Of a DNA stretch of 64,000 bases, positions 25,669-34,728 are shown in pieces. The stretch is from contig NZ_JACETV010000002.1 in the NCBI RefSeq assembly GCF_013912375.1, forward strand, positions 620,001-684,000, written 5' to 3'. The stretch is from Emticicia sp. BO119 (GTDB taxonomy: Bacteria; Bacteroidota; Bacteroidia; Cytophagales; Spirosomataceae). The notes beneath the pieces are model-generated. The model was not told where the DNA came from, did not search any database, and saw nothing but the letters and a program-made list of their open reading frames with translations. The translations under genes and the position numbers were made by a program. Each line of letters begins with the position of its first letter. Position 1 is the stretch's first letter.

Positions 25669-28077
25669 CTACTCAATCTTTAATGTCTTCACCGGATTCA
25701 TCAAAGCTGATTTAATGCTGTGAAAACTGATGGTTAAGAGCGCAATGAGAATAGCGGTCATTCCTCCTGCAACAAATACCCACCAGCGTATCGGTACTCT
25801 GTAAGCAAAACCTTGTAACCACCAATGAATGGCATACCATGCCAGTGGAGAAGCGATAAGTACTGCCCATAGTACGGGTTTCAGAAAATCTTTTGAAAGT
25901 AGTATGGCAATACTGCCAACAGTTGCCCCTAATACCTTTCGGATACCGATTTCTTTGGTGCGACTACGAGCAGTAAACATGGCTAAGCCTAACAAGCCCA
26001 AACAGGCAATGTAAATGGCTAAACCCGCAAACCAGTTAAAGAGTTTGGCTAATCGTTCATCCGCCTCATACTGTTGCTGAAAATAGGTGTCAAGAAAGAA
26101 ATATTCAAAGGCATTGTTCGGGAAAGCATTTTTATAAATTTCTTCAACCATAAACAGCGTGTTCTTTATATCCTTACTTTGTAGTGTAAGTGTTAGATAA
26201 GTGCTATTCCAGGGGATATGCTGAAAGACAATCGGCTTGGTATTGCTTTTCAATGATTCCTGATGAAAGTCCTTTATTACCCCGACAATATTTTTGGGTA
26301 AAGCATCTCCGATTTCCTGATTTAAAGCACTTTCTGGTGTTGAGAAACCGAACGCTTTCATGGCTGTTTCATTGATAATTACGGCATTATCATCTAAAAT
26401 CATTTCTTTTACAAAGTTTCTTCCTGCCAGTATTTTCATTTCATAAGCCGGAATAAAATCTTCATCAATGGCCACCATATGGCAAAGTTTGAAGGTATTG
26501 GCAGCTTCGTGGAAACGTTGATATTCAGATGTCCAGAATATCTCCCTGCCCGGAACAGAAGACGAAGCTGTTACGTTTTTTACACCCGTATTAGATAAGA
26601 TTCTATCCTTAAAAAAAGTTACGTCATTGGTAAAACTACCAGTTCGGAGAATCTTGGGTGTATTGATAATCAGTTTCTGGTCGATGCTCATACCCAAGTC
26701 CTGCTTCTGCATAAACTTCATCTGCTGGTTAATAACAATGGTAGAGATAATGAGCATGATAGAGGCTGAAAACTGAAAAATCACTAAGCCTTTGCGGAAT
26801 ACTTTTCCGGAAGAGCTGGTTGATAAACTACCTTTTAAAACCATCATAGGTTTGAATGAAGACAAAGCAAGCGCCGGATAAATACCCGATAGAACAAACC
26901 CCAGGCAGAAGACAGCTATAATAGCTAAATAAAAGACAGGTTGAGAAAGAATAGCAAAATCTGATTGGGTAATGACCTGAGTAGCCATCAGAAAAAGACC
27001 GATGCCTATGAGTAAGGCAAGCAAGTTGAAAATGAATGATTCTAATAAAAACTGACCTATCAATTGCTTTTTCTCTGAGCCTAAAGTCTTTCTGATACCC
27101 ACTTCTTTGCCTCTTTCCATACCCATCACAGTAGAAAGATTAATATAGTTAAGCCAACCAATGGCAAGAATCAATAAGGCAACCACTATTAATACATAGA
27201 GTATTTCCATCTTACCGCCAGGCTCTATTTCTGAATTACTGAGTGAATGCAAGTGAATTTCCCGGATAGGCTGTAATGTCATGGTCTGATGGATATTATA
27301 CCTTTTCCATAGACGACCAAGATGTTTTTCAATCACAGTCGCAATACTATTTTCTATAGTACCAACTTTAGCATCGGGTTTGAGTAGGAGGTAGGTATAG
27401 AAATTTGTCCAGTACCACCCGCCATTAACAAACTGGTCGTTTTTAAGCAGGTTTTGTATAGCAAAAATGAAATCGAAGTGGAAGTGGCTATTGTCAGGCA
27501 CATCGGCAAATACACCACTCACAATGTAGTTTCCTCCCTGCCATTCAGAGGTCAATTGTAATACCTTTCCAATCGGGTCTTCCTGACCGAAATATTTCTT
27601 TGCCATTGATGCCGAAACAACCACGGACTGAGGACTTTGTAATACCTGATTAACATAGCCTTTAATTAAAGGAAATGAGAATACCTTGAAAAATGAAGCA
27701 TCGGCATAAAACCCGTTTTTCTCCTGAAAACTCACTACCTCTCCGTCAGCTTTTCGATAATTAATCATGCCCTCAGCCCGATGCAAACGCACAAAATCTT
27801 CCACCTCCGGAATTGATTCTTTAATAGCAGGGCCTTCTGCATGATAACTTATAGCACTACTATTAGTCAATACTTTATTTTTGTAGTCATGCAAATTAAT
27901 CCGATAAATCCTGTCGGCATGTTGGTGAAATTCGTCAAAGCTTAGTTCATCAAATACATACCGGGTAATAAGCATAAAAGCTGCCATACTTAAAGACAAC
28001 CCGATAATCATAATCAGAGAGATAGCCTTATGTTTCAATAAAGTTCGCCAGGTGATAGTAAGGTAGATTTTTAACAT
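25669..28077 (-). CDS. ABC transporter permease, FtsX/MacB family (no prefix domain)
   Basis: 802 aa. Begins directly with 'MLKIYLTITWRTLLKHKAIS' and a first helix, so unlike the permeases at the left end it lacks the prefix domain. Architecture: helix, MacB periplasmic domain (residues about 45-260), FtsX domain with 'GMERGKEVGIRKTLGSEKK', second periplasmic domain, and a final FtsX domain with 'RSRTKEIGIRKVLGATVGS' and the tail 'LMNPVKTLKIE'. Monocistronic; no ATPase gene nearby. Minus-strand TATATTTG at 28101-28108 could be its -7 box. Confidence 0.92.
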   Translation of the reverse strand: MLKIYLTITWRTLLKHKAISLIMIIGLSLSMAAFMLITRYVFDELSFDEFHQHADRIYRINLHDYKNKVLTNSSAISYHAEGPAIKESIPEVEDFVRLHRAEGMINYRKADGEVVSFQEKNGFYADASFFKVFSFPLIKGYVNQVLQSPQSVVVSASMAKKYFGQEDPIGKVLQLTSEWQGGNYIVSGVFADVPDNSHFHFDFIFAIQNLLKNDQFVNGGWYWTNFYTYLLLKPDAKVGTIENSIATVIEKHLGRLWKRYNIHQTMTLQPIREIHLHSLSNSEIEPGGKMEILYVLIVVALLILAIGWLNYINLSTVMGMERGKEVGIRKTLGSEKKQLIGQFLLESFIFNLLALLIGIGLFLMATQVITQSDFAILSQPVFYLAIIAVFCLGFVLSGIYPALALSSFKPMMVLKGSLSTSSSGKVFRKGLVIFQFSASIMLIISTIVINQQMKFMQKQDLGMSIDQKLIINTPKILRTGSFTNDVTFFKDRILSNTGVKNVTASSSVPGREIFWTSEYQRFHEAANTFKLCHMVAIDEDFIPAYEMKILAGRNFVKEMILDDNAVIINETAMKAFGFSTPESALNQEIGDALPKNIVGVIKDFHQESLKSNTKPIVFQHIPWNSTYLTLTLQSKDIKNTLFMVEEIYKNAFPNNAFEYFFLDTYFQQQYEADERLAKLFNWFAGLAIYIACLGLLGLAMFTARSRTKEIGIRKVLGATVGSIAILLSKDFLKPVLWAVLIASPLAWYAIHWWLQGFAYRVPIRWWVFVAGGMTAILIALLTISFHSIKSALMNPVKTLKIE

Positions 28078-28100
28078 GCTAATAGAGATTTGAATATCAG

Positions 28101-28108
28101 CAAATATA
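28101..28108 (-). promoter_or_regulatory. candidate -7 box for the 802-aa permease gene
   Basis: Minus-strand TATATTTG, an exact TAnnTTTG match 23 nt before the ATG. The -33 element is weak. Confidence 0.4.
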
Positions 28109-28159
28109 TAACTAATTTATTAGTTTTAAAACGAAGTGATTAGTTTTATTTCCTGCCAA

Positions 28160-28219
28160 TAAAAATTGCTTAAGATTACAAGACCTACATTATTCTTATA
28201 ATCTTAAGCAATAAAAAAA
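28160..28219 (-). terminator. strong intrinsic terminator after the DUF4287/DUF5655 gene
   Basis: Perfect 14-bp arms ATTGCTTAAGATTA (28165-28178) and TAATCTTAAGCAAT (28199-28212) with a 20-nt loop. Read on the minus strand the stem is followed by TTTTTATTGG, and a T7 run precedes it. It ends the AraC-DUF1761-DUF4287 group. Confidence 0.8.
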
Positions 28220-28231
28220 TTAACTCAACCC

Positions 28232-28807
28232 TCACTTCTTATGAGACCTGTCATAAGACTGCTGCAAATAAGCCATTACAGTTTCGTCTAACTGATTGCT
28301 ATCAGTAATGGTAAGCATATGCGAGATTCTCGGCATTGCACCTACTAATTTCGATTTCTGCAAAGTTTCAGTAAAAGGCTCTGTTCCTAAATCTACCCCT
28401 AAGCGTATTTCTTTAGGTTTGATATTAACGGCTGCAAATTCACGGTTAGCAGTAAACGAAAGATATGTTTTCTTCGGAATAAGGATTGAATCAGGAAACA
28501 ACGTCAGAATTTTGTCTGACACTGCCTCAAACACGGGTCTCATGGTCTCACATTTGACAAACTGATTTTCCAAAAGAGCCGATTCATTCTGGTACACAGG
28601 TTGCCCGTTATTCAGATAAAGTCCTGCCAGTAATGAGGCTTGCAGATGATTTAGTTGGTAATCTTCTTTTAACCAGTTAAGTATTTCCATTTGTTTAGTA
28701 AAGCCCGAAGGTTTAATAATTTCAAACCATTGCTCCATTGATTTACCTGTTCTTTCCTGAATGGTATCCATAAACTCTTTCTCGAGTTCGGCTGATGTTT
28801 TTATCAT
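28232..28807 (-). CDS. DUF4287 and DUF5655 domain protein
   Basis: 191 aa. N-terminal DUF4287 ('TGKSMEQWFEIIKPSG', 'MEILNWLKEDYQLNHLQASL') and C-terminal DUF5655-like part ('MRPVFEAVSDKILTLFPDS', 'KTYLSFTANREFAAVNIKPK'). Cytoplasmic, function unknown; the C-terminal fold is also seen as a predicted nucleotide- or peptide-binding domain. It starts 12 nt after the DUF1761 gene and is likely cotranscribed. Confidence 0.85.
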   Translation of the reverse strand: MIKTSAELEKEFMDTIQERTGKSMEQWFEIIKPSGFTKQMEILNWLKEDYQLNHLQASLLAGLYLNNGQPVYQNESALLENQFVKCETMRPVFEAVSDKILTLFPDSILIPKKTYLSFTANREFAAVNIKPKEIRLGVDLGTEPFTETLQKSKLVGAMPRISHMLTITDSNQLDETVMAYLQQSYDRSHKK

Positions 28808-28819
28808 ATTTTCAAGTGT

Positions 28820-29227
28820 TTATCGCCAGAGACCTAAAATAAAACCTATTAATGTAAAATAAACCGTAATATAACCCCCATTAATCAGAATATACTTCCA
28901 TGAGCGTTGCTCAAAGAGTGCAACAATGGTAAAGATGATGGCACAAAAACCAAAGCCCGTCAGAAAACCAGCCGTAGCCCCCCAGGCCATATCGGTCTTA
29001 TCATCTCCAAGAAAAAACGCAAGATTATAGCTGGCAATAAGCGCCAATATAAATGTTAAGGTATAGACCTTGCCAGGATTCATGGCTTTCAATTGCTCGT
29101 CAGTCAGATTATTCTCTTTCTTCCAGGCATTGTAAAATAGTGCAGGGGAGTACCATAGGGCTCCTAAAGCCAGATTAGCAATGGCGCAGACCAGAACGGC
29201 CCAGTGATTAATGTGAAAGTTTTCCAT
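28820..29227 (-). CDS. DUF1761 family membrane protein
   Basis: 135 aa with four predicted membrane helices. The first holds the family signature 'AIANLALGALWYSPALFYNA'; later 'AFFLGDDKTDMAWGATAGFL' and 'YITVYFTLIGFILGLWR'. DUF1761 proteins are small integral membrane proteins without assigned function. Lies between the AraC regulator and the DUF4287 gene. Confidence 0.88.
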   Translation of the reverse strand: MENFHINHWAVLVCAIANLALGALWYSPALFYNAWKKENNLTDEQLKAMNPGKVYTLTFILALIASYNLAFFLGDDKTDMAWGATAGFLTGFGFCAIIFTIVALFEQRSWKYILINGGYITVYFTLIGFILGLWR

Positions 29228-29290
29228 AGATAGTGTTTTTGATTACAAATGAATAGTAGAAAAATGAGATTGTATTGGAAAAAATTTACC

Positions 29291-30112
29291 TCAGCCAATG
29301 GCTATATAATTGAGGTGTTCTGATTGTTTAGTTAGAAATTGATTCGGTGTAAAACCAGAAAACGCTTTAAAATCATTAATAAAGTGAGCCTGGTCATAGT
29401 ATCCGCTTTCAAAAGCAATATCCTTCCAGTCTAAAGTCTTTATAGAAGTACCTATATCATGAATAACTTTCTGGAAACGCATGATTTTCAGAAAACCTTT
29501 GGGAGGCACGCCAACATTTTCTTTAAACAATTGTATCAGGTGTTTTTGGGAATAACCTACTTTAGTGGCAATCTGCTCGATAGATAGCTGATTCGGAGAC
29601 TGTATAATTTTATTAACTGCATAATCGATAAATGGATTGACAATGAGCCGACTGGCAAATTTCTTTAACAGAAACTTCTCAGCCTTCTGAAACTTCTGCA
29701 AAATAAGCGGTGCGTCCTGTATCATTGCTCTTAAATCCATAATCTCATGGCTTAAAACCAGATCGCCATCTACTACATAATCTGTCAGTTCATTCAACGG
29801 CATTTGTACAAAGGGATAGGCCTTGCCTCTGTGAAAATTGATAATAAACATCTGACTTTCTTTACCTGACGGAATGGTGATATAATTATTTCTGATACCA
29901 GAAAACCACACATGCCTGCAAGCCTGAATTTCTTTCAGTGTTTCATTATCATAAATATACTGGGGTAAATCAGAGAGCTCCATGACAATGTTGATGTGTC
30001 CATCAGGAAGAAACCGATCAATAGAGTGAACCGGATTATAACCGCTGTAGTAAATAAAATTGTCAATAAACTGACTGAGTGGGAAAGCCGGTGTATAGAT
30101 TTCAAAAACCAT
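29291..30112 (-). CDS. AraC family transcriptional regulator
   Basis: 273 aa. N-terminal domain of the DUF6597-like sensor type ('FLPDGHINIVMELSDLPQYI', 'VWFSGIRNNYITIPSGKES') and two C-terminal helix-turn-helix units: 'LSIEQIATKVGYSQKHLIQL' with 'FKENVGVPPKGFLKIMRFQ', and 'WKDIAFESGYYDQAHFINDF' with 'FSGFTPNQFL'. It likely regulates itself and the two downstream genes. A TATATTTG box lies 41 nt upstream on the minus strand. Confidence 0.92.
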   Translation of the reverse strand: MVFEIYTPAFPLSQFIDNFIYYSGYNPVHSIDRFLPDGHINIVMELSDLPQYIYDNETLKEIQACRHVWFSGIRNNYITIPSGKESQMFIINFHRGKAYPFVQMPLNELTDYVVDGDLVLSHEIMDLRAMIQDAPLILQKFQKAEKFLLKKFASRLIVNPFIDYAVNKIIQSPNQLSIEQIATKVGYSQKHLIQLFKENVGVPPKGFLKIMRFQKVIHDIGTSIKTLDWKDIAFESGYYDQAHFINDFKAFSGFTPNQFLTKQSEHLNYIAIG

Positions 30113-30152
30113 GGCTATTAGGATTTTGATAGGTTAGTTTAGGACAGGTAAT

Positions 30153-30160
30153 CAAATATA
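30153..30160 (-). promoter_or_regulatory. candidate -7 box for the AraC-type regulator gene
   Basis: Minus-strand TATATTTG, an exact TAnnTTTG match, 40 nt before the ATG. Confidence 0.4.
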
Positions 30161-30286
30161 GTGAAAAGGTATTTATTTTATGTAATTGGTATGTTAAATT
30201 ATATAAAATCATTCCCTCTTATTTGATTTAATTCAGGCATGATTTTAGAAAACCTATAATACGTATGTTGATTGCCAAAGAATTTG

Positions 30287-30294
30287 TATTTTTG
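30287..30294 (+). promoter_or_regulatory. candidate -7 box for the secreted Ig-like protein gene
   Basis: TATTTTTG, an exact match to TAnnTTTG, about 35 nt before the ATG. A partial -33 (TATG at 30264-30267) is spaced by 19 nt. Confidence 0.45.
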
Positions 30295-30329
30295 TCATTG
30301 AGTGAAAAACAACTTTATACTATAAAACT

Positions 30330-32039
30330 ATGACTAAAAAATTATCTCTGATTATTATATCAGTATTTCTCCATTTTACTTTATTCGGACAAGAGTATTC
30401 GCTTACCACAGAAAACGGAATAACTCCTAATGAACTTGAATATGTTGAGAATATAGGGACAGATTCTATCCCTATTTATGCAGAAATTCCCCCTAAGCCA
30501 ATATTAACATCAGATAGAGATATTATTTGTGATGGTTCATACGCAACTTTGGTTGCTACTGGTTGTAATGGAACAATTATCTGGAACACAGGGTTTACAG
30601 GAACGATAATGATTGTAAGTGCCGGTGGGACTTTTTCCGCAATTTGCACTAACCAGTCTGGTGCAAGCGAGCCATCACATCCGATAGTTATTAGACAATT
30701 TTTCTTACCTGAACCGCCAACGGTTAGAATGTCCTCACCTATTACCTGTGAGGACAGAACTAAAACGCTTATTGCATCTGGATGCAACGAAGGTGTGATT
30801 TGGAATAGTGGAGCAACTCAATCAAGTATAACGGTAAGTGTTTCTGGTACTTATGTTGCAGCTTGTGTATCTATTTGTGGTACAAGCGCTTCTTCAAACC
30901 TTGTAGTTGTAAGGTTTCTTTTCCCTTTTCCTTTTGTAATGGCTGAAAATACAGGCCCTTATCAAACTGGAGAAAGTATTCATCTTAATGGGTGGGGAAC
31001 AGGGAGAAGGTTAGTATGGACAGGACCTAATGAATTTATGGAGATTGGAGATTCAATCAAAATACTAAATGCAAAAATTGCCGAAAGTGGAGTTTACACT
31101 TTGACAGTAACTGATAATGATGGATGCTCAAAGTCTGATACCACTCATGTAATTGTTAAGCCATGCTCTGAAAAACTCAGATTCAGCTACGTAAGTACAG
31201 AACCTGACCTTCGTTATTTGTTTTCTTTAAAAGATGGAATGATACTCAAAAAATTTCCCTTTAAGACAGGGATTCTGGCTACTCCTGTCTGCCAGTTAGA
31301 TACAAGCATTGTAGGCAGTATTAGAATGCAAATGTCAGGGCCTGAATCTTTTTATAACCGGGATATTATTGAGAACGTGTACCCTTATTCTATTTTGAGT
31401 AATAATGGATTTCAGATTTTTGGTTCAGTTTTTCCGATAGGAGAATACACACTGACTTTCACAGCTTATTCACAAATATCTGGTCAGGGAGATGTATTGT
31501 TCGGGCCACAAATGGTACATTTTACTATTGTAGACTCTTTAGTAACAATCAATCTGGATAGCCTGAATATAACTGAAATTTGCCCTGGGGCACCTTTAAC
31601 TATAAGTTTCACTGGCACAGGTAATTTCCCAGCAGACAATTTATTTGAGGTACAGTTATCAGATGAAGGTGGGTCGTTTGAAAACCCCATTAAAATTGGA
31701 GAAAGTATGAGTGGTAGTCTTGTTCAATGTAGCATTCCTTTGAATGTTTCACCGGGAGATGCTTATCGTGTACGGGTCTATTCTACTAAACCCGCTCAAA
31801 TAAGTAATACAAGTTTTGAATCTTTTAAAATCAAAGCCAGAAAAATTGATTTGCAAAACCCAGATGATAACATTAATAGTATAGTCAATAGAGAAGCAAG
31901 TGAAATAATAAAAGCGAGCAATAAGATTCAATTAAATGCGCGTGCTTCTTATCATACTGGAAGATATATTTTATTAACCCCGGGTTTTGAAGTACATTCT
32001 GGTGCCATCTTTAATACGCAAATAGTGGGTTGTTTCTAA
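30330..32039 (+). CDS. secreted protein with duplicated Ig-like domains and C-terminal GCx coat-hanger module
   Basis: 569 aa. Signal peptide 'LSLIIISVFLHFTLFGQ'. Two similar Cys-containing beta-sandwich repeats follow: 'TLVATGCNGTIIWNTGFTGT' (about residues 70-90) and 'TLIASGCNEGVIWNSGATQS' (about 150-170), then a PKD/Ig-like part ('SGVYTLTVTDNDGCSKSDTT'), a further beta domain, and a C-terminal module ('IQLNARASYHTGRYILLTPG', ending 'VGCF') of the same kind as in the HzsA-like protein. Repeats like these are common in Cytophagales adhesins. I infer a surface-exposed or secreted protein; ligand unknown. Confidence 0.8.
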   Translation: MTKKLSLIIISVFLHFTLFGQEYSLTTENGITPNELEYVENIGTDSIPIYAEIPPKPILTSDRDIICDGSYATLVATGCNGTIIWNTGFTGTIMIVSAGGTFSAICTNQSGASEPSHPIVIRQFFLPEPPTVRMSSPITCEDRTKTLIASGCNEGVIWNSGATQSSITVSVSGTYVAACVSICGTSASSNLVVVRFLFPFPFVMAENTGPYQTGESIHLNGWGTGRRLVWTGPNEFMEIGDSIKILNAKIAESGVYTLTVTDNDGCSKSDTTHVIVKPCSEKLRFSYVSTEPDLRYLFSLKDGMILKKFPFKTGILATPVCQLDTSIVGSIRMQMSGPESFYNRDIIENVYPYSILSNNGFQIFGSVFPIGEYTLTFTAYSQISGQGDVLFGPQMVHFTIVDSLVTINLDSLNITEICPGAPLTISFTGTGNFPADNLFEVQLSDEGGSFENPIKIGESMSGSLVQCSIPLNVSPGDAYRVRVYSTKPAQISNTSFESFKIKARKIDLQNPDDNINSIVNREASEIIKASNKIQLNARASYHTGRYILLTPGFEVHSGAIFNTQIVGCF

Positions 32040-32125
32040 TAAGTTTTTAAGAAATGTGTCAAAGTGAACCTAAACATTCAGCAAGATTTTGTAAGAATAA
32101 GAACTACTACGAATCTATATATAAA

Positions 32126-32872
32126 ATGAGAAAGACCTTTACCCTTGTTACTCTGATAATCATAAGTAAAATAACGGTTGCTCAAGTGAAAATGCGAAGT
32201 ATTGACGAATTAATAAATACCAGTGAACCCGGCTGGGAATTAGTCAGCAACTGGATAAGCAAAGCTAAGAATAAAGTAGAGGTCCTTGCAAGTGACCTGG
32301 TTAATGCTAAAGAGGCGCTCTATAAAACGCAGGTAACTACACGCTCTCCTATGGGTGCAATAATATATGCTACCGGAGGCTTATTAATCGATAATGGTTG
32401 GATTCGCATTTTAGGTTCTGGTCATACTAAACTTAATCGTTCTCTTCCTGATTGGAATTTAGGAAAGACTTTTAGCCATTTCGGAGAAGCTGCGCCTTTT
32501 TTATTGATTGCTGATGATGCTGTCGGAGGATTTTTTGCTCTTAATGGTAAAGGATTAGGGAATGACCTTGGCAAAATCTATTATCTCGCACCGGAGAGTT
32601 TAAATTGGGAACCTCTTGATTTAAGTTATACGGATTTTCTGAATTTTTGTTTTAATAGTGACCTTGATGCGTTTTATGATTCACTACGTTGGAAAAACTG
32701 GAGAGAAGAAGTAGCGAAACTTGATGGCAATAAAGTTTATAATTTTTACCCTGCTTTATGGACAAAAGAGGGCAAGAATATTAATAAAAGTTCACGTAGG
32801 GTAATTCCTGTTGAGGAGCAATTTCATCTTAATATGGATATTCGGAAGCAATTGGGATTAGACAAGAATTAG
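32126..32872 (+). CDS. DUF2625 domain protein with signal peptide
   Basis: 248 aa from the ATG at 32126, chosen because a signal peptide begins there ('MRKTFTLVTLIIISKITVAQ'); an upstream ATG at 32054 would bury it behind 24 polar residues. The whole mature protein matches DUF2625: 'MRSIDELINTSEPGWELVSN', 'TRSPMGAIIYATGGLLIDNG', 'WIRILGSGH', 'DDAVGGFFALNGKGLG', 'DLGKIYYLAPESLNWEPLDL', 'KVYNFYPALWTKEGKNI'. The family resembles SMI1/SUKH-like proteins in overall pattern, but its function is unknown. Most DUF2625 proteins that I recall are cytoplasmic, so the signal peptide is noteworthy. Confidence 0.85.
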   Translation: MRKTFTLVTLIIISKITVAQVKMRSIDELINTSEPGWELVSNWISKAKNKVEVLASDLVNAKEALYKTQVTTRSPMGAIIYATGGLLIDNGWIRILGSGHTKLNRSLPDWNLGKTFSHFGEAAPFLLIADDAVGGFFALNGKGLGNDLGKIYYLAPESLNWEPLDLSYTDFLNFCFNSDLDAFYDSLRWKNWREEVAKLDGNKVYNFYPALWTKEGKNINKSSRRVIPVEEQFHLNMDIRKQLGLDKN

Positions 32873-32901
32873 GGAATGAAACCCTAATAAATATTATATT
32901 C

Positions 32902-32929
32902 AGCATTAAACCTAATGCCTTAATTTTTG
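32902..32929 (+). terminator. weak terminator-like hairpin after the DUF2625 gene
   Basis: GCATTA (32903-32908), loop AACC, TAATGC (32913-32918), then CTTAATTTTTG. Short stem, so only a tentative call. Confidence 0.35.
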
Positions 32930-33132
32930 TCTAACAACTATATTTCTACGAGTTCAAACCCTGTTCGGTTTAAGCACAAATTGCTGTAAAAAAAGGAGAA
33001 TGTCTTCTGCTAGATTTTTAACAATCTTTAACAGAGTAATGAGCTAAACAACAAACGGATTCGGGCTGAATTTCGTTAATAGTAGTATAGTAAAAATCTA
33101 AATATTACAGTTGTTTTAAGAGTAGAGGGAAG

Positions 33133-33696
33133 ATGAAAGAACTATTTAAAAAAGCCTTGCTCATCGGGATGATTGGGCTCGGCATTTCAAGCGCAAAAGC
33201 ACAGGTAAGTACACATAAAGACCCAACTGCTGATTTCGGCGATTATCGTTCATTTGCATGGATTCAACCGGATATCCAGACACAGAATCCACAATATAAC
33301 AATCACCTGGTTACTAAAAACATTCAGGCAAATGTTGATGAAATTTTGTTGAAGAAAGGTATGAACATCAACACAAAGAAACCGGATTTGTTATTGAGAT
33401 TCCATACGGACACTGAGAAGGAAACCACTCGCGGGTTCGCTAACCCTATGTATCCGATGATTGGTTATGCCCGTGTAGGTAGATATATAGTACCTTATAC
33501 AAGGGGTTATTATGGTGGGGGGTATTCTGCGCCATATTCATATACGAAAGGTACTTTAGTGATTGATGCCATCGATGCTAAAACTAATAAACTGGTTTGG
33601 CAGGGAAGTATTTCAGCTACCTTGAATAATCGCAAGATTGATAAGCAGATTGAGAAGGGTGTCAGCAAAATCATGAAGAAATACCCAACGTCATAA
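33133..33696 (+). CDS. DUF4136 domain exported protein
   Basis: 187 aa. Signal peptide 'LIGMIGLGISSAKAQ'. The mature part is a typical DUF4136: 'DPTADFGDYRSFAWIQPD', 'HLVTKNIQANVDEILLKKGM', 'DLLLRFHTDTEK', 'GTLVIDAIDAKTNKLVWQGS', 'IEKGVSKIMKKYP'. A Tyr/Gly-rich stretch ('PYTRGYYGGGYSAPYS') sits in the middle. Family members are often lipoproteins; this one has a plain signal peptide. Function unknown, periplasmic or outer membrane associated. Confidence 0.9.
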   Translation: MKELFKKALLIGMIGLGISSAKAQVSTHKDPTADFGDYRSFAWIQPDIQTQNPQYNNHLVTKNIQANVDEILLKKGMNINTKKPDLLLRFHTDTEKETTRGFANPMYPMIGYARVGRYIVPYTRGYYGGGYSAPYSYTKGTLVIDAIDAKTNKLVWQGSISATLNNRKIDKQIEKGVSKIMKKYPTS

Positions 33697-33731
33697 TTGT
33701 ATCACGACTTTCCAAGTCTTCATAACAATCA

Positions 33732-33766
33732 AAGGGAATGTGCCAAACGGTACGTTCCCTTTTTTA
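33732..33766 (+). terminator. intrinsic terminator after the DUF4136 gene
   Basis: AAGGGAATGTGCC (33732-33744), loop AAAC, GGTACGTTCCCTT (33749-33761; two G-U pairs), then TTTTATTTC. Confidence 0.8.
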
Positions 33767-33791
33767 TTTCATTAAAAATATTGTTTATCTA

Positions 33792-33823
33792 AAATAAAAT
33801 TTAGATTAATCTAAATTTTATTT
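33792..33823. promoter_or_regulatory. perfect 32-bp palindrome, candidate operator upstream of the ATC-hydrolase-like gene
   Basis: The left half AAATAAAATTTAGATT (33792-33807) is the exact reverse complement of the right half AATCTAAATTTTATTT (33808-33823), with no central spacer. It lies 28 bp before the ATG of the next gene and after the terminator of the previous one, the position of a promoter. Two-fold symmetry without a loop favours a dimeric repressor site over an RNA hairpin. No regulator gene is adjacent. Confidence 0.6.
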
Positions 33824-33851
33824 CTATTTTTTTGTAGAAAATTATAAAACA

Positions 33852-34676
33852 ATGACACATGCAATAAAATCTATATCAAAAAAAGGGGTGCTTTTCGCCG
33901 TTGGCTATGTAGCAATCAAATGGCTGATTATTTTAAGTGTCGGTACTTATCTATCCAAACAAGGCTTATGGAAAAATGGATACCTGTTCATACTACCTGT
34001 TATAGCAGTTTCAATAGGAGCATTTCGATACTTCAAAAAAGAACCAGCTTATAAACGCTATTTCAGAAAAGCACTTGAAAATTATTATCCAAAATATGCC
34101 AAAGAACTATTAGACGATATTGATGCTCAATACGAAGCACTGAAAACAGACGTCAGTTTTGCTAAAACCTCAGCTAATCCTATGGACAAACGACTTGATT
34201 TATCAGCCTACTTTTTAGCATTAATCATGGTATTAGATAAAGCAGGTGAGAATTTTGCGAAAATCAGAGAAGTGGCACTTTTTACCATTACAGAATACTT
34301 ACGGCCTAAAACTCAATGGCAGGCGTTTCTGAAAAGATTACCTGTTAGACTGATAAAGACCGATGTTGGTAGATACTTAGTTAAAATCTTTGCAAAAAAG
34401 GTCGGACAAAGAGGCAACCCCGAAGGTTTTGTAGCCCATATCATTACCGATAAAAAAGAAACACATGGATTAGGCTATGGGGTTGATATTATAGAATGTG
34501 GTATCTGCAAACTTTTCAAAAAGCATAATTATCAGAAATACGTCTCAATCTTGTGTGAGGTTGATAAATATACCACCAGTTTAGCTGGCTTATCCATGAT
34601 TCGCACCGATACCATTGCTAATGGAGCGAGTAAATGTGATTTCAGGTATCAACTGAAAAGTGAGATTCTTGAATAG
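33852..34676 (+). CDS. L-2-amino-thiazoline-4-carboxylate (ATC) hydrolase-like protein, membrane-anchored
   Basis: 274 aa. One or two N-terminal membrane helices ('VLFAVGYVAIKWLIILSVGT', 'GYLFILPVIAVSIGAF'), then a cytoplasmic domain that matches the ATC hydrolase family (PF14196): 'DLSAYFLALIMVLDKAGENF', and near the end 'GVDIIECGICKLFKKHNYQK', 'ILCEVDKYT', 'MIRTDTIANGASKCDFRYQL'. The conserved Cys/His/Asp cluster is kept. The founding enzyme takes part in L-cysteine synthesis from ATC in pseudomonads, but most family members are uncharacterised, so the reaction is not assured. Confidence 0.75.
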   Translation: MTHAIKSISKKGVLFAVGYVAIKWLIILSVGTYLSKQGLWKNGYLFILPVIAVSIGAFRYFKKEPAYKRYFRKALENYYPKYAKELLDDIDAQYEALKTDVSFAKTSANPMDKRLDLSAYFLALIMVLDKAGENFAKIREVALFTITEYLRPKTQWQAFLKRLPVRLIKTDVGRYLVKIFAKKVGQRGNPEGFVAHIITDKKETHGLGYGVDIIECGICKLFKKHNYQKYVSILCEVDKYTTSLAGLSMIRTDTIANGASKCDFRYQLKSEILE

Positions 34677-34728
34677 AAATCATATTTTAAATATTCTTTC
34701 TACACCTTCCTTTCATCTTTTTCCTAAA

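Noticed and set aside
32054-32125. Upstream in-frame start for the DUF2625 gene
   Set aside because: It would place 24 polar residues before a clear signal peptide; the ATG at 32126 is preferred.
32940-33000. tRNA-like T-loop sequence GTTCAAACC
   Set aside because: No acceptor stem, anticodon arm or D arm of proper length could be drawn around it.
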